Below, piece by piece: positions 34,933 to 42,574 of a DNA stretch of 64,000 nt. Made by a program: the position numbers and the translations under genes. Position 1 is the stretch's first letter. The number at the start of each line of letters is the position of its first letter. Where the stretch lies: assembly GCF_009755225.1 (NCBI RefSeq), contig NZ_WQKZ01000003.1:186001-250000 (forward strand), in the 5' to 3' direction. The notes beneath the pieces are model-generated. The model searched no databases. It saw only the letters and a list, made by a program, of their open reading frames with translations, and was not told where the DNA came from. Source of the DNA: Hymenobacter ginkgonis. GTDB taxonomy: Bacteria; Bacteroidota; Bacteroidia; Cytophagales; Hymenobacteraceae.

Positions 34933-35031
34933 AGAACGTCCTGCTGACGAAGAAAACAACTTGCTCGCGCCATTAGGGTTAGTAATCCTATTGGCGCGAG
35001 CAAGTTGTTTTCTTCGTCAGCAGGACGTTCT
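34933..35031. repeat. Long intergenic hairpin, ACGTC/TGCTGA family, copy G
   Basis: Perfect 40-base arms (34933-34972 and 34992-35031) with a 19-base loop; outer end AGAACGTCCTGCTGACGAAG, inner arm ending CTTGCTCGCGCCA. The longest perfect arms of the family. Confidence 0.93.
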
Positions 35032-35047
35032 TTTTTTGACCCAAAAA

Positions 35048-35587
35048 TTAATGCGCAGCAGCCAGCAGCTCGACATGGGCCAAATGGTGCTGGCCGTGCC
35101 AGGCGTACAGCACCAGCGTCTGGTCGAGCGTGGCAATTTTCTTGGTCTCGGGATGAAAAAAGGTGCGCTGCCACTGCGCCTCGTCGAGGTTATGCAGCAG
35201 GGAAAGCCAGCGGGTGTGCAAGCTATCGAGCAGCGCCAGCGACACGGTGATGGGCGTAGCGGCCACATCGGGTAGTTCGGCCCAGGCAGCTTCGTCGTAG
35301 GGCCGAATGGTGGGATTAGCTTCCGTGAGGGCTAGGCGAAAGCGCACGTAGGCATTCAGGTGCGAGTCGGCGATGTGGTGAATGACCTGGCGGCCCGTCC
35401 AGCCGCCGGGGCGGTAGGGTACTTGCAGGCGCTCGCCGCCCACCCGGCGCGCCGCCGCCGTGAGGCGCGCCGGTAGCTCAGCCAGCTGCTGCAAATAGGG
35501 CACTCGCGCGGCCGGCGTGAGGGGGGTAGCAGGCAGCACTGGCCGGCCAATGGGGTAGCGCAGGTAGTCGAGGTCAGACGCAGACAT
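35048..35587 (-). CDS. YfiT-type DinB-fold bacillithiol/metal-dependent transferase
   Basis: 179 residues. The DinB/YfiT four-helix fold shows three metal-ligand histidines: HIADSHLNAYVRFRL and the tail AWHGQHHLAHVELL. The start MSASDLDYLRYPIGRP is typical. Bacillus relatives transfer bacillithiol to electrophiles; in Bacteroidota the thiol is not settled. The substrate is unknown. It is 76 bases downstream of the YfcC-like carrier start on the same strand. Confidence 0.85.
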   Translation of the reverse strand: MSASDLDYLRYPIGRPVLPATPLTPAARVPYLQQLAELPARLTAAARRVGGERLQVPYRPGGWTGRQVIHHIADSHLNAYVRFRLALTEANPTIRPYDEAAWAELPDVAATPITVSLALLDSLHTRWLSLLHNLDEAQWQRTFFHPETKKIATLDQTLVLYAWHGQHHLAHVELLAAAH

Positions 35588-35663
35588 GATTTGAGAATGG
35601 AAAAAGGAAATTGATTTGCGTAAAATGCCAAGCTAGAACTTAAGTGTAAGGAGGGCCAAAAAC

Positions 35664-37010
35664 TCACACTCCCAGCCCGATGCCGAGCAGTATGCCCGCC
35701 GCGCCCAGTGCCAGCAGCAGCCCATAGAGTGGCCCGGCAAAGCGCAGCCACTGGTCGTAGCGCACGCCGCAGGCAGCTAGCATAGCCATCAGGGCACCGT
35801 TGGTGGGGGTAAGGAGGTCGGTGAGGCCGGCGCCATATTGGTAGGCCAGCACCGTGACTTGCCGCGACAGGCCGATGAGGTCGGAGAGCGGCACGAGCAG
35901 CGGCATCGTCAGCACGGCTTGGCCGCTCACGCTGGGCACGGGCAAATGCAGGGCCGCGTGCACGCCCAGCATGCCCAGCGCCGCGAAGGCCACGGGCAGG
36001 TGCGCCAGCGGCGTAGCCAGCCCCTGCACCAGGGTATCGACGATGTGGCCTTGCTCTAGCACCACGAAAATGGCCCGCGCAAACCCAATAAGAATGGCCG
36101 AAAACGCAATGTCGCGGAAGCCCACCACAAAGCCCTCAGCCGTGCCCGTGAGGCCCAGGCCGCCCAGCAGGCCGGCTCCTACCCCCAGCACGAAGAACAA
36201 GGCCGCCATTTGCTCAAAATCCCACCCCAAGCTTACTACGCCGTAGCCAAAAATACTGAACGCCACCAGCATGAGGAGCAGTACCAGCCCGTGGCGGCCG
36301 GCGCCCACGGCATCGGCCTCTTCCTCCTGGGCGCTACTATCGGCCGCCTGGCGGTGGCGAATGGCGTGGCGCAGCGTGCCCCCTATCCAAATGGCCAAGG
36401 CCGCGGCCAGAAATACCAGCCGGTAGCCCCAGCCCGACAGCAGCGGCAGTTGCGCCAGCTTTTGGGCAATGCCCACCTGAAACGGATTGATGGGGCTGAA
36501 CGCCGCGCCCACTAGCGCTGCCCCCAGGCTGGCGGCTACTGCCGTGAGGGTGGGGTAGCCGAGCCGCCGCATGAGCACGAGCAGCACCGGCACGAGAGCG
36601 ATAATTTCTTCGCCCATGTTTTCGAGGGCGCCCATGGTGGCGAAGGCCAAGGAAATGAGCGGAATAATGGCCACTTCGCGCCCCTGCGCATGGCGCAGTA
36701 GCCAATCGACGCCGTAACGCAGCGCCCCGGTTTGGTCCACCACCGTGAAAGCCCCGCCGGCCAAAAAAATCAGGAATATCACCGCGCTCGCATCGGCTAG
36801 GCCCCGGGGGATGTCCACAAACACTTGCAGCGGGCTTACGGGAGTGGCTGGCACGCGCTGGTACGAGCCGGGCACCACCACCTCGCGGCCGGTGGCAGCG
36901 TTGGGGCGGCGCGTAAATTGGCCGGCGGGCAGCACGTAGCTCAGGGCCGCTGCCAGCAAAATAAAGAAGGTAAGCAGCACCAGGGGGTGCGGAAAGCGAA
37001 AGGAAGTCAT
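35664..37010 (-). CDS. YfcC-like anion carrier
   Basis: 448 residues with about eleven hydrophobic helices. YfcC/DcuC-family features are the opening FPHPLVLLTFFILLAAALSYVLPAG, then a conserved loop VVPGSYQRV, LIFLAGGAFTVVDQTGAL, MGALENMGEEIIALVP, AAFSPINPFQVGIAQKLA, and PSVSGQAVLTMPLLVPLSDL. The family includes carriers of C4-dicarboxylates, arginine-ornithine-like and short-chain substrates; which one applies here is not readable. It is divergent from the small gene at 37086. Confidence 0.82.
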   Translation of the reverse strand: MTSFRFPHPLVLLTFFILLAAALSYVLPAGQFTRRPNAATGREVVVPGSYQRVPATPVSPLQVFVDIPRGLADASAVIFLIFLAGGAFTVVDQTGALRYGVDWLLRHAQGREVAIIPLISLAFATMGALENMGEEIIALVPVLLVLMRRLGYPTLTAVAASLGAALVGAAFSPINPFQVGIAQKLAQLPLLSGWGYRLVFLAAALAIWIGGTLRHAIRHRQAADSSAQEEEADAVGAGRHGLVLLLMLVAFSIFGYGVVSLGWDFEQMAALFFVLGVGAGLLGGLGLTGTAEGFVVGFRDIAFSAILIGFARAIFVVLEQGHIVDTLVQGLATPLAHLPVAFAALGMLGVHAALHLPVPSVSGQAVLTMPLLVPLSDLIGLSRQVTVLAYQYGAGLTDLLTPTNGALMAMLAACGVRYDQWLRFAGPLYGLLLALGAAGILLGIGLGV

Positions 37011-37085
37011 GCCGCAAAGTTGGCGCGCCGGCGCTTAGCCGGGAACCAGGGCCGGGCTGCCGGGTGTATCTTCGGGATACAAGCC

Positions 37086-37331
37086 ATGACGTTTTCCGCC
37101 TTTAAAGACCTGCACCAGCGCCGCCAGGCCGAGCATCTGGCCCACCACGGCCGCCCCCTGGCCGAGCGCACCGAAGACAGCTTTCGGCTGAGCCTCTATG
37201 CGGTAGAAAACTTCTACGCCGAAGTGTGGCGCAGCATCGGCGAGGAAGCCATCTTGTTCATCCACGTGTTTGAGCGGCCCAGCGGCCTGGCCGATTATTT
37301 GGCCCTGGTGCGCCTGCCGGCCGAGTGGTAG
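37086..37331 (+). CDS. Small hypothetical protein
   Basis: 81 residues from the ATG at 37086. The protein is compact and mixed in composition (MTFSAFKDLHQRRQAEHLAH, SFRLSLYAVENFYAEVW, AILFIHVFERPSGLADYLAL) and looks like a real soluble protein rather than antisense. A promoter-like TATCTTCG lies at 37067-37074, 11 bases before the ATG. It stands between the YfcC-like and kinase genes on the opposite strand to both. No family recognised. Confidence 0.6.
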   Translation: MTFSAFKDLHQRRQAEHLAHHGRPLAERTEDSFRLSLYAVENFYAEVWRSIGEEAILFIHVFERPSGLADYLALVRLPAEW

Positions 37332-37379
37332 GGGGTAGGGCCGGAAGCTGCGTGCGAGTTGCCGGGGCCTCGCTACAAC

Positions 37380-38510
37380 TCACCTGGTTAGCCCCGCAAA
37401 AAAGCTGTTTATCACCCCCGGCAAAAAGCAGTAGGGGCTCCGGGTATGGGCCATGAGGTAGAGCCCCACGCGGTGCAGGCCAAATTCTAGGCTAGCCAAG
37501 CGGTAGCCCTCGGCGAAGGCGGCGCGGTCGGCAAACTGGCCCGTAAGTGCGTGCAGCTCCTGGCGATACAATTCGAAATACAGGGGCCGCAGGTGGTAGC
37601 GGGCCGGCGTGAGCACGAAGCTCAGCAGCTCCACCACGTCGTACTGCGGCAGGTGCCAGGCGGCCAGCTCCCAGTCGTAGGCCACAAACGCCAGGTGGCC
37701 GTCGGGGCTACGCTTAAAACACGTATTGCGCGGGTTTAGGTCGTTGTGAATAAGGGTTTTAGGCAACGTTTGCAGCGTTGCCCAGTCGGCCGGAATGCCG
37801 CGCAGGGCGGTGCGCAGCTGCCGCACGCGCGCCGGGGGGTAGAGCGCCGGAAAGTGGGTAGCCGCGTGCGCCAGCAGCGCCTCCCAGAGGGGCACAAGCT
37901 CGGGCCAGGTGGCCGGGGCACTTTCGGGAGGGATAGGGCCGGCCAGGTGCCGGGCGTGCCAGGCAGCCAGTTGGCGCAGGGCTGCGCGCAGGTGCGCATC
38001 GGTCCAGGCATCGGGCGTGGGGGCCGAGTTGAGCAGCTCGCGGTCGCTGAGGTCTTCCAGCACCACGAGGTAGCTCGCGGCAGCCTCGTCGGCGTGGGTG
38101 GCCCAAATGGTAGGCAGCAGTGGGGGCAGGGCCACGTCCGCGGCCGCCGAGCCATACACGGCCAGCTCGCGGCGGTGCGTGTGGGCAAAGCCAGTGCGCA
38201 GCTCAAAAGCCGGGTATACCTCGGCCAGGAGGCCGCCGCATGCCCGCGCTAACGAAGTCAACATCTGGCAGATAGCTGGGCCAGGAGGCTTGGCTTTCAG
38301 CACCAGGCGCTCGGTGCGCCAGGTGGTGCCAGTGGTGCGCAGCTCGGCTTCGAGGCCAAACAGGCCTACCGGCTGGGCCGTGCGCTCGGCCGTAAGGTTG
38401 GCCAAAATACTGGCTGAGCTATCGAGCAGCCGGGGGCGCACGGCGCGCACGTCGGCCGCCTGGGTGGGCGCGTGCTGGCGCAGCAACCTTTGCAGCAAGT
38501 CAGGGCTCAT
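37380..38510 (-). CDS. APH/choline-kinase-fold phosphotransferase
   Basis: 376 residues. The catalytic loop LIHNDLNPRNTCFKRS and metal-binding Asp in VAYDWELAAWHLPQYDVVEL mark the aminoglycoside-phosphotransferase/choline-kinase fold. The N-terminal part carries a possible nucleotide lobe (RLVLKAKPPGPAICQML, LVVLEDLSDRELLN with the inter-lobe hinge). The substrate is not aminoglycoside by any sequence sign. Its start overlaps the stop of the DUF3419 gene by 4 bases (ATGA), so the two are translationally coupled and probably act on the same pathway. Confidence 0.82.
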   Translation of the reverse strand: MSPDLLQRLLRQHAPTQAADVRAVRPRLLDSSASILANLTAERTAQPVGLFGLEAELRTTGTTWRTERLVLKAKPPGPAICQMLTSLARACGGLLAEVYPAFELRTGFAHTHRRELAVYGSAAADVALPPLLPTIWATHADEAAASYLVVLEDLSDRELLNSAPTPDAWTDAHLRAALRQLAAWHARHLAGPIPPESAPATWPELVPLWEALLAHAATHFPALYPPARVRQLRTALRGIPADWATLQTLPKTLIHNDLNPRNTCFKRSPDGHLAFVAYDWELAAWHLPQYDVVELLSFVLTPARYHLRPLYFELYRQELHALTGQFADRAAFAEGYRLASLEFGLHRVGLYLMAHTRSPYCFLPGVINSFFAGLTR

Positions 38511-39667
38511 CGGGGCGGGGTGGGGTAGGGTAGGGCGTAGGGCATACTGCTTGCTTGCTCAGCGGGATAGTCGGCATAGCTCAGCAGCCGCACGCCACTA
38601 AAATAAAAGCAGGCGTCGGCGGCACTCAGCCGGGCCGAGGCGGCGGGCAGCAGCGGCACGCCCGCCACCCGCCCGGGCGCCTGCACCTGCAACAGGTTCC
38701 AGAACACAGCCCGCAGCGGCCGGCCACTGGCCGCACGCTGGGCCGCCAGGGCCGTGCTCACGCGCTCGAATTCGGCGGGGCTGACGTACTCAAAAATATT
38801 GGATAGGCTGGCCTTGTCCACGTCCTGCCCGGCTTCGGAGAGCAAAAACCCGATGGCCTCGCCCACTACCAGCCGCAGGTTGAGGAGGCGCTCGCGCAGC
38901 TGGTCGTGGTGGGCAGCTTGGTAGCAGGGCGGTAATATGGCCTCGGGCAGGTTGGTGGGCCCAAAAAGCAGGAAGCGCAGAAAAAAATTGTCGCGCGCCA
39001 GCCGTTGGTTTAGCTGCCGCATTAGGCGCCGGTAAAACGTGGCCCCGCCCGATTCGGCGGCGTAGCTATACAGGCGCGGGTCGCGGCCCTGGCTCAGGTT
39101 CACCGCATCAAAGTACACCGTAAACGCCGCCCGAAAAGCTGGCTGGTCGAGTTCCATCTCGACGTACATCTGCTGCTCGGCTACCGATTCGCAATCCAGC
39201 AGCTTGTGCAGCTTGCGCTGCCAACTGCTTGATAGGCCGGTGATAAAACTGGTTACGTAGGCTTCGAGCTGCCCGGCTACCAGCAGGCCGCCGGGGTGCA
39301 GGCGCAGGTACTCGGCCCAGCAGGCGAACGCCACGGGGGGTAGGGTAGCTTGCAGCGCCTCGACGGTGGTAGCCACGGCGGCCGGCCCGTCAAGGCCCAG
39401 TAGCCCACGCAGCACCGCCGGCGGGTGGTGCTTGATGATGTGTGCTTTGAGAGCTAATAGCTGGTTTTGCACCGGGTTCAGGTCGATGGCCGTTACCAGG
39501 CGGGGGCCGGCTAGCAGGGCATTCAGGGCATTGCTGCCCCCCGAAGTAATGATGAGCGCATGGTCGGTCGGGGCCAGCTCTAGGGCCGCGTAGAGCGTCG
39601 CGTGGTCTTCCCATACCAAGCTGTAGCGCAGGCGGTCAAGCGGGACACGGGTAAATTCGGATTCCAT
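38507..39667 (-). CDS. DUF3419/BtaA-like SAM 3-amino-3-carboxypropyl transferase
   Basis: 386 residues. BtaA-type SAM-binding motifs are ALIITSGGSNALNALLAG and VTAIDLNPVQNQLLALKAH; later VDKASLSNIFEYVSPAEFER matches the conserved acidic region of the family. The opening TRVPLDRLRYSLVWEDHATL is also typical. BtaA transfers the 3-amino-3-carboxypropyl group of SAM to diacylglycerol in betaine-lipid synthesis; the methylating partner BtaB is absent here. The coupled kinase-like gene downstream suggests a modified route. The start at 39667 is supported by the opening motif. Confidence 0.82.
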   Translation of the reverse strand: MESEFTRVPLDRLRYSLVWEDHATLYAALELAPTDHALIITSGGSNALNALLAGPRLVTAIDLNPVQNQLLALKAHIIKHHPPAVLRGLLGLDGPAAVATTVEALQATLPPVAFACWAEYLRLHPGGLLVAGQLEAYVTSFITGLSSSWQRKLHKLLDCESVAEQQMYVEMELDQPAFRAAFTVYFDAVNLSQGRDPRLYSYAAESGGATFYRRLMRQLNQRLARDNFFLRFLLFGPTNLPEAILPPCYQAAHHDQLRERLLNLRLVVGEAIGFLLSEAGQDVDKASLSNIFEYVSPAEFERVSTALAAQRAASGRPLRAVFWNLLQVQAPGRVAGVPLLPAASARLSAADACFYFSGVRLLSYADYPAEQASSMPYALPYPTPPR

Positions 39668-40503
39668 GAGCCAGAATAAATTGAATGCCAGAAATACGCT
39701 TGATAGCCAGTTTATTACTTCACAAGGTTAGAACAAGTTTTCAATAAATAACGGTTACCTGCCAGCCGCCGTTGCCCGGCCACAACCCGCTCGAATCCTC
39801 CTGCCCCGGCCCCGAGCGGGTGCTGTATACCTACTCAACCTAGCCGCGCCCTACCCCCGCCAGCTACTGCCACCCTCGAAGTAGCCTGCGCCGTTTGGGG
39901 CCGGCTACTTACCCGGCGCAGCGCCAGGCACGGGGCTACGTGCAGCTCGCGTGCCGGCACCTCATCCCCCAGGCAGGGGGTAGGCAAGCAGGTGTTAGCC
40001 AAATTTATAACTTCTTTGTTGGGCTGCCAAATGGCGCCGAGGGAGCACCGTCAGCTTCGGCGCCAGCCCGGCGCTATTTGGCTATACCACGCAGTAGCCC
40101 AAAAAATAGGTGCGCGGCGATGGAGGACTTAAAAGCTGCCTACCCCCCTTGCCCAGCAGTAGCGCCCACCAGGCGGGCGGGCTGCGGCAAGGTGGGCTGC
40201 TGCGCCATTACCCGCGGTTGGGTGGGGTGCCGTTGGCCCGGTTGGGGAGAAAGGCAGCGACAGGCTGACTGCCGCCCCGCTCCGCTGGGCAGTGCAAGCT
40301 GACAAAATGCCCCGCAGTGCAGCTGTGCTTACCCCACCACCTGGCGTGATTCTCGGGGCCGCGACAGCGTACAGAGAGCCACCAGGCTTTGTACCTCGGC
40401 TCAACTCTAAAACCAGTTTTTTAGCGGCGCCCCGCCGCCGGCCGCTCGATTGAAAGTTGGATTACAACGGTAGTAGTTAGGCCGATGAGTCAGGTGGCTG
40501 GCG
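39668..40503. other. 836-base gene-free region with one structured segment
   Basis: No convincing gene on either strand; the open frames here lack family character and have composition of neighbouring noncoding GC-rich DNA. An AT-rich stretch near 40000-40020 is followed by a nested inverted repeat at 40026-40082: GCCAAAT and GGCGCCGA pair with TCGGCGCC (40057-40064) and ATTTGGC (40076-40082). A second GCCAAAT lies at 39998-40004. This could be an RNA gene, a leader or a decayed locus. Confidence 0.55.
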
Positions 40504-40854
40504 CTACGCGCTCCGCTCCACGGTAGTCAGCAGCACGTCAATTTCGCTGGCTAGGCGCTCTATCTGCTCAAGGCCGGCGCGGGCCTGCTCCATCTCGCCG
40601 CGCTGGTGCTGGCGCACTAGCGACTGGCCCGTGTCGAGGGTTTGGCGGATGAGGCGCTCGATGCCCGCCACTTCGGGGCGGTGGCTGTACTGAGGCTTCA
40701 GCACGGCGTTTAGCCACTGCCCCAGCGGGTTATCCTGCATGGTAAACAGGCTGGGTTCCGCTTCCCGCACGCCATAGAGTACCGAACGCAGGCGCGACTT
40801 AAACAACACCTGCTTCACGCGGGCTTGCTGAAAGTCGAGGGCGGTGAGCTCCAT
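40504..40854 (-). CDS. CZB-like four-helix protein lacking zinc ligands
   Basis: 116 residues, all helical. Two segments resemble the chemoreceptor zinc-binding (CZB) domain: ARVKQVLFKSRLRSVLYGV, where the family's first ligand (His in HLAWK) would fall on Gln, and NPLGQWLNAVL, where the Cys of CxLGKWL would fall on Asn. The later His pair is not evident either. So the fold is plausible but the zinc site is not. It sits 212 bases downstream of the orphan PAS protein. Alternatively it is an unrelated four-helix bundle. Confidence 0.5.
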   Translation of the reverse strand: MELTALDFQQARVKQVLFKSRLRSVLYGVREAEPSLFTMQDNPLGQWLNAVLKPQYSHRPEVAGIERLIRQTLDTGQSLVRQHQRGEMEQARAGLEQIERLASEIDVLLTTVERSA

Positions 40855-41066
40855 AAAAGAGAGGGAAAACGCGGTTTAAAGCAAACTACTGATGCTTTAC
40901 AAAAATTCGGCTAGCCTAGGCAAGCAACATTGCTGGCTGCCGGGCGGCGTGCATAGCAAATTAACGGCCAAACAGGTGAAGAATGGGAGAACTTCTGGCA
41001 AATACCGCCTGCTCTATGGGCTACCTACCTGGCTGCCAGCAGGGGCCGGCGGCGTGGACAAGGAGG

Positions 41067-42374
41067 CTACCGGCCGCCCGAAGGTTGCAGGCGCTCCAGG
41101 GTTTGGCGCGCTTCTACCAGCTCAGTGATGTCGAAGGCAAATACCATGATGCCAACCGGCTGGTCGGCTTCGCTGAAGCGCTGGTACGTGAAGCTGAAGT
41201 ACCGCTGGTGCAGGGGCTCGCCTGCGGCCGCAGCCGTGCGCAATTGCACCGGCAGCTCGTTGGCTCGGAAGGTTTCGCCCGTGGTATACACATTGTCGAG
41301 CAGCGTGATAACGCCCTGGGCCGCTACCTCTGGCAGGGCTTCGGCCACGGTTTTGCCCACGAGCTGGCGGCCAGCAAATAAGCTTTGGTAGGCGGCATTC
41401 ACAAACTCGTAGCGGTGCTCGGGCCCGCGCAGAATGCAGATGAGCGCCGGTGCCTGCCGGAATAACTCCTGGTAGGTTTCACGCTGGCTTTCGGCCCGTT
41501 TGTAGTTCTGGTAAGCTTGGTCGGAGAGTACGGCCTGCTGCTCGTTGGTTTCCAAGATTTCCTGCACCAGCAGCTTTTGGTCGTGGATGTCGGTGACGCC
41601 GCCCACCCACATCAAAATTTGGCCGTCGGCGCCGCGGCGGGGCAGCGCGCGGCTCAGCACCCAGCGGTACTGGCCGTCGTGGCGGCGCAGGCGGTACTCT
41701 ACCTGGTAGGTGCTGCCGGTGGCTATAGCCTGCTGCCACTTGGTGCTCACCGATTCACGGTCGTCGGGGTGCAGGCTTTCGAGCCACTGCTCGCCGGTTT
41801 CGGCGGCCATTTCTTTGCCCGTAAAGGCCAGCCAGCGGGGGTTGAAGTAGTCGCGCTGGCCATCGGGCGTGGCCGTCCAAATCAGCACCGGCAGGCTGTC
41901 GAGGATGAAACGGGTGCGCTCCTGCTCGTCGGTCAGCTTTTGCTGCGCCTCGCGGGCGGCGCTGGCGGCGCGCAGTTGCTCGGTTACGTTCTGGGTGCGC
42001 TGCAAAATATATTGCAGCTGCCCGGTAGCGTCCAGAATGGGGTAGTGGGTAGCCTGCCAGTAGTACTCCTCGAAGCCGCCGCCCTGCTCGGCGGGCCGCT
42101 CCAGGTCGTAGCGAATGAGCGGCATGGTGTGCGGCTCCAGGAAGTTGCGCACGTGCTCGTGTGATTGGAAAATAACCTCGCCTTCGTTCTCATCCACTGA
42201 AGGATAGGCCTCAAACAGCGTCTGGCCCACTACCTCCGCCCGGGGCTTGAGCGACACTGCCACGTGGCTGTCGGTGTTGTCGATAATAGTTGCATCCGGC
42301 GCCATGAGTAGGAAGTTCTCGGGCAGCGAGCGGAAGACGTGTTGATAGTCAGCGGGAAGCGTAGGGGTAGACAT
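41067..42374 (-). CDS. Orphan triple-PAS sensor protein without output domain
   Basis: 435 residues. Three PAS modules follow one another: residues about 8-130 (LPENFLLMAPDATIIDNTDS, ATHYPILDATGQLQYIL), 150-265 (ILDSLPVLIWTATPDGQRDY, PAC RYRWVLSRALPRR-like segment), and 300-425 (LFRQAPALICILRGPEHRYE, GIMVFAFDITELVEARQ). It stops just after the linker helix where a histidine kinase domain usually starts, and no kinase, GGDEF or HTH follows. So it may be a truncated kinase or a signalling partner. A TACCTTCG promoter-like box lies about 25 bases upstream. The CZB-like protein is downstream. Confidence 0.85.
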   Translation of the reverse strand: MSTPTLPADYQHVFRSLPENFLLMAPDATIIDNTDSHVAVSLKPRAEVVGQTLFEAYPSVDENEGEVIFQSHEHVRNFLEPHTMPLIRYDLERPAEQGGGFEEYYWQATHYPILDATGQLQYILQRTQNVTEQLRAASAAREAQQKLTDEQERTRFILDSLPVLIWTATPDGQRDYFNPRWLAFTGKEMAAETGEQWLESLHPDDRESVSTKWQQAIATGSTYQVEYRLRRHDGQYRWVLSRALPRRGADGQILMWVGGVTDIHDQKLLVQEILETNEQQAVLSDQAYQNYKRAESQRETYQELFRQAPALICILRGPEHRYEFVNAAYQSLFAGRQLVGKTVAEALPEVAAQGVITLLDNVYTTGETFRANELPVQLRTAAAAGEPLHQRYFSFTYQRFSEADQPVGIMVFAFDITELVEARQTLERLQPSGGR

Positions 42375-42574
42375 AAGAGCAGGTACTTACAGGGGAGCGA
42401 AGGTAATAAGTATGCTAAACAACGCCAGCCACCGCCAGTGGTTGAGGCAGTTCGCCCAACTGCGCCAAACGACGGCTCAGTGCCGGCTTTTGCTGTTTCG
42501 GTAGCTTTTAATTGAAGGGGGGTAGGGTGGCCCGGCACCTTTGGAGCAGTTAAACGCTCCCCGGCCTACCCCCC

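Noticed and set aside
39895..40302. Open frame in the gene-free gap
   Set aside because: Composition like noncoding DNA (Arg/Pro/Cys-rich), no recognisable motif, no promoter; another frame overlaps it on the other strand (40129-40404).
41517..42164. Plus-strand open frame antisense to the PAS protein
   Set aside because: The three PAS modules on the minus strand account for the sequence; this frame is Gly/Val/Leu-rich without family features.
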